From Gemmatimonadota bacterium (lineage in GTDB: Bacteria; Gemmatimonadota; Gemmatimonadetes; Longimicrobiales; Gaopeijiaceae), in contig JACQVF010000042.1 of NCBI GenBank assembly GCA_016209885.1, positions 19,938 to 83,937 on the forward strand: DNA of 64,000 nucleotides, written 5' to 3'. The notes under the pieces are model-generated. The model ran no database searches. It was given only the letters and a program-made list of their open reading frames with translations, and was not told where the DNA came from. The translations under genes and the position numbers were made by a program. Below are positions 9,823 through 17,315 of this stretch, one piece after another; within the stretch, counting starts at the first letter, position 1, and each line of letters opens with the position of its first letter.

Positions 9823-10806
9823 GTGAGAGCGATTGTGATTCGCGAGCCCGGCGACCCGTCCGTCCTGGAGCTGGGCGAGATGGAGCGGCCGGAGCCGGGG
9901 CGCGGCGAGGTCCTGGTGCGGGTGCGTGCCTCTGGGGTGAACCGGGCGGATCTCCTCCAGCGCCGCGGGCTCTACCCTGCGCCGCCGGGTGTGCCGGAGC
10001 GGATTCCCGGGCTGGAGTTCTCCGGGCGGGTGGAGGAGTTGGGTCCTGGTGCGACGCGGTGGACGGTGGGCGAGGCGGTGATGGGCCTGGTGGGCGGCGG
10101 CGGGTATGCGGAGTTCGTGGTCGTCCACGAGCGGGAGGCGGTGCGCGTGCCGGCGAACGTATCGGCGGAAGACGCGGGCGCCATCCCCGAAGTCTTCATG
10201 ACCGCGTACGACGCACTGCTGCGGCAGATCGGGCTGACGGCGGGTGAGACGGTGCTCATCCATGCGGCGGGCAGCGGGGTCGGCACGGCGGCCGTGCAGG
10301 TTGCGCGGGTGGCGGGCGCGCGTACCATCGGCACCTCACGGACGGCGGCGAAGGTGGAGCGGGCGAAGGAGCTCGGGCTCGACGTGGGGATTGTGGTAGC
10401 GGACGACTCGTGGCCGGCAGCGGTCTTGGAGGCCACGGGCGGCCGCGGCGTGGACGTTGTGCTCGACCTCGTGGGCGGCGCCTACCTGGACGGGAACCTG
10501 CGGGCGCTGGCGCCGCTTGGCCGTCAGATCGTGGTGGGGCTGACGTCGGGGCGCAAGGCCGGCCTCGACCTGGGGCGCCTCCTCTCGAAGCGGCTCACGC
10601 TCGTGGGCACGGTCCTGCGAGCCCGCCCGCTCGAAGAGAAGATCGCCCTGGCCCGCGAGTTCGAGGACCGGGCCGTGCCGCTGTTCGAGACGGGACGGCT
10701 GCACCCGGTCATCGATGGCATCTACCCGGTGTGGGAGGCGGCCGCGGCGCACACACGCATGGAGGCGGACGAGAACTTCGGGAAGATCGTGCTGTCGTGG
10801 GAGTGA
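9823..10806 (+). CDS. NAD(P)H:quinone oxidoreductase (zeta-crystallin-like MDR)
   Basis: Medium-chain dehydrogenase/reductase of 327 residues. The N-terminal GroES-like domain has VNRADLLQRRGLYP and PGLEFSGRV, the signature of the zinc-independent quinone oxidoreductase/PIG3 branch. The Rossmann half has AAGSGVGTAAVQVA. No zinc-ligand cysteines are seen. Substrates are expected to be quinones or similar electrophiles with NADPH. The GTG at 9823 is chosen as start: it has AGGGG 7 nt upstream and gives the family N-terminus VRAIVIREPGDP. An upstream in-frame GTG at 9694 would add a repetitive Gly/Arg-rich leader encoded by the 8-bp tandem repeat. Confidence 0.9.
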   Translation: MRAIVIREPGDPSVLELGEMERPEPGRGEVLVRVRASGVNRADLLQRRGLYPAPPGVPERIPGLEFSGRVEELGPGATRWTVGEAVMGLVGGGGYAEFVVVHEREAVRVPANVSAEDAGAIPEVFMTAYDALLRQIGLTAGETVLIHAAGSGVGTAAVQVARVAGARTIGTSRTAAKVERAKELGLDVGIVVADDSWPAAVLEATGGRGVDVVLDLVGGAYLDGNLRALAPLGRQIVVGLTSGRKAGLDLGRLLSKRLTLVGTVLRARPLEEKIALAREFEDRAVPLFETGRLHPVIDGIYPVWEAAAAHTRMEADENFGKIVLSWE

Positions 10807-10835
10807 GGTGGGGTGATCGGCACGCCGCGCGTGGG

Positions 10836-10859
10836 GATCAGTGATCAAAGATCAGCGAT
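10836..10859. repeat. 7-bp tandem repeat (GATCANN)
   Basis: Three GATCA units at exact 7-bp spacing (10836, 10843, 10850) and a degenerate fourth (GATTG at 10857) between two converging genes. The cluster is rich in GATC sites. Confidence 0.5.
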
Positions 10860-10873
10860 TGGCAACTAAGCGA

Positions 10874-11386
10874 TCAGGTACTCGCCGTTCGTCGATTCGC
10901 GAACCACGACTCGTCTGCGAGGACGACGGACGTCTCGATCTGGCGCTCGGGGACCTGCCAGTACGTCCGCAGCAACGCGTCCTTGAGCTCGGGCGGCAGG
11001 ACCCGGAAGCCATGCTTCTCGTAGAAGCGAATGGCCCAGGTGGCGGCGGCCCAGGTCCCGATGAGGACGGGCCGGCGCGTCTGCGAGCGGAGCCGCTCCA
11101 GGAGGCGGGACCCGATCCCCCGCCTCTGCCGGTCCGTGCGCACGTACGCGTGGCGAATGAGGGTGACGTCCCGCACGTGCTGGATCCCCATGACCGCCAC
11201 GAGCCCGTTATTCTCGTACCAGCCCCAGAAGGCGACGCCGTCGGCGATCTCGTCACGCAGCTCCTCCTCGGGCATGTAGGGCTCTTTCCAGCGGTCGGCG
11301 GGGATCACGGGCCGGTAGGCGCAAGCCGCGTCGTTGATGACGGCGAGGATGTGCGCGAAGTCACGGGCGAGGCAGCGACGGATCAT
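10874..11386 (-). CDS. GNAT family N-acetyltransferase
   Basis: A 170-residue GNAT-fold acetyltransferase. The acetyl-CoA-binding motif A is seen as RTDRQRRGIGSRLLERL (the R/Q-x-x-G-x-G/A loop), preceded by beta-strands VAVMGIQHVRDVTLIRHAYV and followed by the IRFYEKHGFRVLP motif typical of the C-terminal strand-helix. The acceptor substrate cannot be predicted. It ends 12 bp upstream (in transcription direction, downstream of) the M49-like gene's stop region, so the two may be cotranscribed with the peptidase first. It is convergent with the quinone oxidoreductase. Confidence 0.88.
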   Translation of the reverse strand: MIRRCLARDFAHILAVINDAACAYRPVIPADRWKEPYMPEEELRDEIADGVAFWGWYENNGLVAVMGIQHVRDVTLIRHAYVRTDRQRRGIGSRLLERLRSQTRRPVLIGTWAAATWAIRFYEKHGFRVLPPELKDALLRTYWQVPERQIETSVVLADESWFANRRTAST

Positions 11387-11398
11387 CCTGGCTTCTTC

Positions 11399-13204
11399 CT
11401 ACCAGGCGCGCATCCTCTCGAGCACCGCATACTGTGGTCGGATGTCCACGGGCAGGGTCCCGAGGCGGCCGATGGCTGCGCTGATTTCGGGGATCGTGGT
11501 GCCGTGTCGTTCCAGCATCTCGCCCGCCCGCTGGTACGAGCCTTCCGCCTGGAGGGTGAGCAGTTCGCGGGCGAGCTCGCGGTTCGCCCGGATCATGCCG
11601 TCGAGGTCCACGGTGAAGCGGCCGGTCTCGGAATTGTGTTTGATCACGCCACGTTGCCAGTGGTAATTGAACTGAAGCAGGTTCGCCTGGCCGTGGGCCT
11701 CGGTGGCGCCGAAGCGAACGGCGCGGAACAGGTCGGCGAGGTGGCCGATGAAGGCACGGCGCACGAACGGCTCGTCGTACTCGCCTCTCTGCTGGAGCAC
11801 GCTGAGGGAGTGGAGCCCGGTCACGTCCGCCTTCGCCTCCTCGAGGGCCGCGTAGCGCTCCTTGAGCGCCTGGCTCACCGTGGTGCGCTCGCCGGAGGGG
11901 AGCGTGATGAACCCCGGGCCGAGGCCGTGGGCGAGCTCGTGCATGACGACGGCGGCGAACCAGGGCTCGAAGATGATTTGGCCGGCCATCTCTGCCGTGA
12001 GCACCTCGTTCGCGATGGGGACCAGGATCTTGTCGAACTTGGCGCGGGCCACGTTGCGGAGCATGACCTTCTTCGAGCCCTTGGCCGCGCGCACGCGCTC
12101 GTCGTTCGGCAGGTTGAACGCTACGGTCTGGACGCCGGCTCGCGAATCGCCCGCGGTGTAGGCCGCGTCCACGACGCGGATGGGGCTTTCGAAGGCGCGC
12201 CTCGTGCTCTTGTAGCGCTGCGCGATCGGGAGCGCGGCCTCGAGTTCGGGCAGGTGCGCTTTGAGCCTCTCGAGCTCGGCGCTGGCCTGCGGATCGTTCA
12301 CGGTGATGAAGCTCTCGAAGGCTGCCTTGTAGCCCATGAGCCCGTCCTCGTAGACCTCGTAGGGTCCGATGGTCGGCTCGATGCGGCTGCCGGCAATGTC
12401 CATCCACGCCACATCGCTATCGAAGTAGTCGTTCGAGAGCAGAGCATCCGCACGGGCTTCGAGGTAGCGGGCCAGGGACTCGTTGCCGGCGGGGGCGCGG
12501 TTCTGGCCTGCGGCGCCCGTCGCTACGCCGAAGCTGGCGTGCTGCTGCCCCGCTCCCTCCGCGGCGATGTCGCCGCCGTGCACGAGCGACGCGGCCTGCC
12601 GCAGCAGCGCGGCGGCACGGGTGATGGGCTCGCGGTAGGCCTCGGAGTACGGCACGGCGATGAGGCGCTCGCCGTCGCGGCGGATCACCGTGAAGTAGCC
12701 CGTGAGCGCCTGCCGCTCGTCCGGGTGTGCCGTGATCCACGCCTCGAACTCGTCGCGCGTCAGGTCCGCGGGGTAGTAGCCGGCGCCCGGCGGCTTCGGC
12801 CCCACGTCCAGGAACGCCTCGTTTTCCTTGAGCCGGTCCCAGGGCCCGTACATGATGTCGAAGTAGGCGAGCGCGGCGTCGCGTCCGGCGCCGCGCTCGG
12901 ATTCGAGGCGCGCGCGCCACTGAAGGTTCGACGGCGAGACCTGGAGGAGGAAGAGCGTGTCGATGATCATGGACGCTTCCACCAGGGCGCGGAGTGCCTT
13001 CCGCTCCGGGGCGGTGAGCAGCGTGTCGTCGAAGTCCAGGGTTATGGTCGCGAACTGCGCGACGCGCCGCTCGAGCTGCTCCGGCGTCAGGGCATCGGCG
13101 AGGAAGGGGATCGGCGTGACCGCGTCCTCGGGCCGCTCGCCGCAGGCACCGAGCGCAAGAACCAGAAGGGCTGCGGCGGTGGTTGCTTTTCGGGGTGTAC
13201 GCAT
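11399..13204 (-). CDS. M49-like (dipeptidyl-peptidase III-related) lipoprotein metallopeptidase
   Basis: A protein of about 601 residues with a lipoprotein signal (LLVLALGAC, lipobox LGAC near residue 20), so it is likely membrane-anchored in the periplasm. The zinc site is VVMHELAHGLG with the second motif LEEAKADVTGL about 50 residues later, matching the M49 layout. In classical DPP III the first motif is HEXXGH; here it is HEXXH, one residue shorter, as in a bacterial subgroup often annotated M49 or Zn-dependent hydrolase. The start is placed at the ATG 13204, which begins the signal peptide; a GTG 27 nt upstream is possible. It probably removes dipeptides from peptides. It is divergent from the FHA module. 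Confidence 0.8.
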   Translation of the reverse strand: MRTPRKATTAAALLVLALGACGERPEDAVTPIPFLADALTPEQLERRVAQFATITLDFDDTLLTAPERKALRALVEASMIIDTLFLLQVSPSNLQWRARLESERGAGRDAALAYFDIMYGPWDRLKENEAFLDVGPKPPGAGYYPADLTRDEFEAWITAHPDERQALTGYFTVIRRDGERLIAVPYSEAYREPITRAAALLRQAASLVHGGDIAAEGAGQQHASFGVATGAAGQNRAPAGNESLARYLEARADALLSNDYFDSDVAWMDIAGSRIEPTIGPYEVYEDGLMGYKAAFESFITVNDPQASAELERLKAHLPELEAALPIAQRYKSTRRAFESPIRVVDAAYTAGDSRAGVQTVAFNLPNDERVRAAKGSKKVMLRNVARAKFDKILVPIANEVLTAEMAGQIIFEPWFAAVVMHELAHGLGPGFITLPSGERTTVSQALKERYAALEEAKADVTGLHSLSVLQQRGEYDEPFVRRAFIGHLADLFRAVRFGATEAHGQANLLQFNYHWQRGVIKHNSETGRFTVDLDGMIRANRELARELLTLQAEGSYQRAGEMLERHGTTIPEISAAIGRLGTLPVDIRPQYAVLERMRAW

Positions 13205-13360
13205 CTTCGAGAATCCTCGGGCCGTATTCACAGATCGGGGCGGCTTCGCCTTTCGTCACGACCTTGGAGGATGGTTCCCCGTGTCACGTGCGGCAAGCCG
13301 CGGTGCGCAGGAGGGGTCGGTTTCGCTCGCTGGGAGGCGCGAGCTCGGGCCCCGGCGGAT

Positions 13361-13389
13361 TTGACACCCCGGCGAGGGCAGTTGAATCT
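13361..13389 (+). promoter_or_regulatory. Putative sigma-70 promoter of the FHA/propeller/kinase module
   Basis: A perfect -35 box TTGACA at 13361-13366, with TTGAAT (15-bp spacing) or GAATCT (17-bp spacing) as -10 candidates; the -10 is weak. It lies about 50 nt before the SD and GTG of the FHA gene. The same TTGACACCCC start occurs in the tRNA-fMet promoter at 63152. Confidence 0.45.
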
Positions 13390-13442
13390 TGCACGATGGG
13401 GCGGGCCGTGCGGTCCGTCCCGCAGCGCGCAGGAGGCGTCGG

Positions 13443-14084
13443 GTGCCAGACCTCCTCTCCGCCACTCTGATCGGGCGCTTCTACCCGGAGCGAAATCGAG
13501 AGTATCCGATTCGCGTGCCCGTGATGTCGATCGGGAGTGCGCCGGACGACACCGTCCGCATTCCCGACCCGAGGGTCTCGCCTTGCCAGGTGCGCATTGT
13601 CGGGGGGCAGGATGACTACCGGCTCGAGGTGGTCGGAACGTCTCTAACGACGATCAACGGGGTGTCTCTCCGCGCCGGTGACCAGCGGGCGCTCGCGCAC
13701 GGCGACGTCATCGTGCTGTCGGGGCTGGCGTTCGAGTTCACGCTGGACGGCGCCGTTCGGGTGTTGAGCCGGGTGAGCGTCCTGGCGGGCGTCCACCGGG
13801 GGAAGTGCTTCCGCATCGAGCGACCCGAGGTCTTGATCGGGCGAGCCCCGGCCAATGACGTCCAGTTCCCGGACCTCTCGGTCTCGCGGCGCCACTGTCG
13901 CATCCGCCGGGAGGATTCGGTCTGGTGGATCGAGGACCTGCTGAGTACGAACGGCACGCTGGTCAACGGGGCGCCGATTCGTGCCCTAGAGCCGCTGCAC
14001 GACGGGGACGAGGTGAGCGCGGGGTACTCGCGGTTCCGGTTCGAGGATGCCGGCGGTGCCGGCGCGACGGCCCTGCGGGAGTGA
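13443..14084 (+). CDS. Tandem FHA-domain protein
   Basis: A cytoplasmic protein of 213 residues made of two forkhead-associated domains. The second (about 105-198) has the phosphothreonine-binding residues: Gly-Arg in LIGRAPANDVQFPD, SVSRRH, and STNGTLVNG. The first (about 8-95) keeps the fold pattern (SIGSAPDDTVRIPDPRVSP) but has SPCQ instead of S-x-x-H, so it probably does not bind phosphothreonine. The GTG start at 13443 is set by AGGAGG 6 nt upstream. Its stop overlaps the start region of the propeller gene and the third gene is a Ser/Thr kinase, so it is a likely reader or substrate of that kinase. This pairing is known for many FHA proteins; here it is inference from linkage. Confidence 0.88.
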   Translation: MPDLLSATLIGRFYPERNREYPIRVPVMSIGSAPDDTVRIPDPRVSPCQVRIVGGQDDYRLEVVGTSLTTINGVSLRAGDQRALAHGDVIVLSGLAFEFTLDGAVRVLSRVSVLAGVHRGKCFRIERPEVLIGRAPANDVQFPDLSVSRRHCRIRREDSVWWIEDLLSTNGTLVNGAPIRALEPLHDGDEVSAGYSRFRFEDAGGAGATALRE

Positions 14085-14092
14085 CCACAGCC

Positions 14093-17000
14093 ATGGAACT
14101 GATGCGACAGCGGGGTCCGGTCCGCATTCCCGCCCTCACGGCGGCCGCGGCACTCCTCGCCGTGGCGGCGCCCGACGCCGCGAGCCAGGTGGCGCAGAAG
14201 GCGACATACCTGGCCGCGGGCTCCTTCGAGCTGCCGTCGAAGGGCGGCGAGGGGAGCCCCGAGACGCCCTCCTCGATTGCCGCGGGCGCGGGCGGCACGA
14301 TTCAGGTCGCCGACGAGCGGGGGCTGATCTTCGTTTACGAGGCGACGGGCGCGTTCATTCGATCCTACGGGCAGCCGCATCTGAAGAGGCCGATCGCGCT
14401 GGCACCGGATTCGGGCGGCGTCACCTATGTCCTCGATGCGGCCGCGAAGCAGGTCTTGGTGTTCGGTGCCGACGGCTCTCACCTGGGCGGGATCGGCGGG
14501 GCGGGACGGGGGGCCGGCCGGCTGGATGACCCGATCGACCTGGCCCTGAGTGCGAGCGGCTACGTCCACGTCCTGGACCGGGGACGGGGCGCGGTCCAGG
14601 TGTTCAGCCGGGACGGCGTCTTCGTTCGGGAGGTGCCGCTCGGCGTTGCGGTCCGGGAGCCCACGGCGGTGGCGCTCGGGCGCGACGACCGCATCCTCGT
14701 CAGTGACCGGCGGGCGACGGCTCAACTGCATGTCTTCCCAGCGTTCAACGAGGTCCCGTGGGCCGGTGGCGGGCCAGGCGCTGCGGAGCCGCTGTCGTTC
14801 CGGGGCGGGGCGTTCGAGGAACCCGCGGCGGTGGCGACGAACGAGCTCGGAACCGTCTTCGTGCTGGACCGGAAGAGCGGCCGCGTGTGGAGCCGCAACC
14901 GCCATGCGGAGCAGCCGGTTGGCAGCGATGACGTTCTGTACGGCGGCGCGGGCACCGGACGCGGCTCCTTCCGGGAGGCGGTGGATATCGCGCTGGCCGA
15001 CGCGGACGAGCTGCTCATTCTGGACCAGCGGCTGCGGAAGGTGGAGCGCATCCAGCTCGCCACGGAAGCCGGACGAGCGCTCGCACCGGAGTCCGGATTC
15101 CCGGTCCGCGTCACGCGCGCCTCGGCCCGCGTTCCGGGGATTGTGCACAGCATTGGGTATCGACCGGATGGTGCGCCCGTGCTGCTCGTGAGCGACAGGG
15201 ACGGGACCGTGAGGCTCGTCGGCGCCGCGCTCGAGCGGCGCGTCACGGTCTACGGCGACACGGTGCGCTGGCCCGTGCCGTCTCCCGAGACGTTCGAGCG
15301 GCGTTTCGCCGAGCGGCTCGGCGAGGTGGGTGGCGCGGCGATGAACGACACGATGGTGGTCATTACCGAGCCCCGGCGTAACCGCTTCGCGCTGTACCGT
15401 CTCGAGGACGGCGCGCCTCTGGGAACGTTCGGAGACAACTACGACGACAATCGCCGGCTGAAGAGCGTCCATGGCGTCCAACTGCTGAAGGATGGGCACA
15501 TCGTGCTTTGCGACACCGGGAACGACCGGGTGGTGGTGTTCAGCGCCGACGTGGCGAGTCTCTTGGCGAGCTTCCCGTTCCCGAAGGCGTTCGGATTGGC
15601 GGTCTCACCCGCCGGCGGCCTGGTGGTCTGGAACGAAGATGGGAGCGCGGTCGCGTATCGGGCGCCGGACGGGAGTGCGTTCCAGCCGTTCCCGCCGGGG
15701 CTTCTGGCCGGAACCGCAGCGGACGCGGCGTTCGACCGGTATGGCAACTTCTTCGTGCTCCACCGCGGCAGCGGCCGCGTGACCGTCCTGGATGCGTGGC
15801 TGGAGGGCGTCCTGATCCAGATGGGCGCCGAGGGCGAGATCCGGCGGCCGGAGCGGGTCGCCGTGGACCCGGACGGGAACGTCTTCGTGAGCGACGGCGA
15901 AGGAGGGCCGGGCGTGGCCTTCCGCTGGGACACCCGGTTCCCATCCCTGGGCGGGCTCGCGGTCAGCCACGACGGCGATGTGGCTGTCCTGACGTGGGAG
16001 GCGCGTCCGCCGGAGTTCGTGCGTCTGTACGAGATCGAGGGAGCTCCGGATCGCGCGGGCGCCTACACCTGGCTGGGGGCCAGCGAGACGCCGAGGTTCG
16101 AGATCGATGCCGGCGCGGCGGGCGCGGTCATCCCCCGCTACGTGCGGGTCGCCCCTGTAATGATCACGGGAGTCATCGGCCCGGCGACGAGCCCGCTGCC
16201 GCTCCTGGAGTTCACGGCGGCCACCGCGTTCCGCCGCGGGGACCACGGAACCGCCCTGCGGGATGCCAGGGAGGCGCTGGCCCTGGCGGATCGCGGTGCC
16301 ATGGACCTGAGCGGGGAGGCTCGCTCGAGCCTACAGTGGATCGCGTTCGGCAGCGCATACGAGGAGGAGGACTATCGGACGGCGGTGGAGTGGGCGGAGG
16401 CGCTGGGCGAGCAGGGCGTGCCGGCGGAGCGGCGCGCCGAGTACTGGCTGAAGCTCGTCCAGGCACGTTTCCGGCTGGGCGACTACGCGAACGCGCTGGA
16501 AGGGGCACAGCGGCTGCTCGAGCAGCTACCCGACTCCGAGATGGGCGCGGGCGCGCGCCCGCTCGCCGACACGCTGGTCTGGGTCGCGTTCTCGAGTGCG
16601 TACGAGCTGCGGGACTATCGGACCGTGGTGGCGTGGGGCGAGCGGCTGGCGGCGACGGCCGCCACGGAGCGGCGGGCGGAGGTCCATCGAAAGATCTTGG
16701 AGGCGCACCTGGAGCTGGCGGAGCCGGATCTGGCAGCGGGCAGGCTCGTGAGTCTCGGTGGAGAGGCTGCGCCGGCCGCGGTTCTGCAAGACAGCGCGGT
16801 CGTCCATCTGTCGTTCCGGATCTACGCTGCGCTGCAGGCGGCGGACACAGCGGGTGCGGGCCTGCGCTTCCTCGAGGAATACGCGGCGATCCTCCCGGGC
16901 ACGCTCGGGGATCTACGCAGGATGTATGAGGATTCCATCGCGGTCTTCCGGACGCGAGCCGAGCTCGCGTTGGCGCTCGACCACTGGCGGAACGCGAACT

Positions 17001-17269
17001 ATGCAGAGGTCGTCCGCTTCGCGCAGCGCCGGCTCCGGCAGCCGGACTTACCCCTCGAGCAGGCGATCTTGTGTCGGCAGTTGTTGGCGGCCGCGTTCTA
17101 CACGTTCGGGCGCCAGAACGACGCGGCGGAGGCATTACGGGCGGTTTACAGCCTCGCGCCTGACTTCGATCTCGAGAGCGGGGCCGAGCGCGTGGAGCGG
17201 CTCTACGGCGTGACGCTCTATACTCCCGAGATGCTGGAGTTCTTCCTGGGGCTACGGCCCGGTCCCTAA
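14093..17269 (+). CDS. Exported NHL-type beta-propeller protein with C-terminal TPRs
   Basis: A protein of about 1058 residues with an N-terminal signal peptide (ALTAAAALLAVAAPDAASQ). Residues about 40-640 contain repeated NHL/6-bladed-propeller blades, each with a pattern like V-D-R-x-G-R-V-x-V-F (examples VHVLDRGRGAVQVFSRDG and VVFSADVASL). The C-terminal 350 residues are TPR-like helical pairs, visible as EEEDYRTAVEWAEALGEQG and LRDYRTVVAWGERLAATAA. The start could be the GTG at 14081, which overlaps the FHA stop, or the ATG at 14093; the ATG gives the cleaner signal peptide. It is probably a periplasmic scaffold or sensor. The kinase gene begins 46 bp after its stop. No enzymatic motif is seen. 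Confidence 0.82.
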   Translation: MELMRQRGPVRIPALTAAAALLAVAAPDAASQVAQKATYLAAGSFELPSKGGEGSPETPSSIAAGAGGTIQVADERGLIFVYEATGAFIRSYGQPHLKRPIALAPDSGGVTYVLDAAAKQVLVFGADGSHLGGIGGAGRGAGRLDDPIDLALSASGYVHVLDRGRGAVQVFSRDGVFVREVPLGVAVREPTAVALGRDDRILVSDRRATAQLHVFPAFNEVPWAGGGPGAAEPLSFRGGAFEEPAAVATNELGTVFVLDRKSGRVWSRNRHAEQPVGSDDVLYGGAGTGRGSFREAVDIALADADELLILDQRLRKVERIQLATEAGRALAPESGFPVRVTRASARVPGIVHSIGYRPDGAPVLLVSDRDGTVRLVGAALERRVTVYGDTVRWPVPSPETFERRFAERLGEVGGAAMNDTMVVITEPRRNRFALYRLEDGAPLGTFGDNYDDNRRLKSVHGVQLLKDGHIVLCDTGNDRVVVFSADVASLLASFPFPKAFGLAVSPAGGLVVWNEDGSAVAYRAPDGSAFQPFPPGLLAGTAADAAFDRYGNFFVLHRGSGRVTVLDAWLEGVLIQMGAEGEIRRPERVAVDPDGNVFVSDGEGGPGVAFRWDTRFPSLGGLAVSHDGDVAVLTWEARPPEFVRLYEIEGAPDRAGAYTWLGASETPRFEIDAGAAGAVIPRYVRVAPVMITGVIGPATSPLPLLEFTAATAFRRGDHGTALRDAREALALADRGAMDLSGEARSSLQWIAFGSAYEEEDYRTAVEWAEALGEQGVPAERRAEYWLKLVQARFRLGDYANALEGAQRLLEQLPDSEMGAGARPLADTLVWVAFSSAYELRDYRTVVAWGERLAATAATERRAEVHRKILEAHLELAEPDLAAGRLVSLGGEAAPAAVLQDSAVVHLSFRIYAALQAADTAGAGLRFLEEYAAILPGTLGDLRRMYEDSIAVFRTRAELALALDHWRNANYAEVVRFAQRRLRQPDLPLEQAILCRQLLAAAFYTFGRQNDAAEALRAVYSLAPDFDLESGAERVERLYGVTLYTPEMLEFFLGLRPGP

Positions 17270-17315
17270 GCGGGACGACGGGCCGGCCGCACCGTCGGCG
17301 GGGGAGGAGGTCGCG

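Noticed and set aside
13925..14092. N-terminal extension of the propeller protein
   Set aside because: It overlaps the end of the FHA gene in another frame, is Arg-rich and precedes a good signal peptide.
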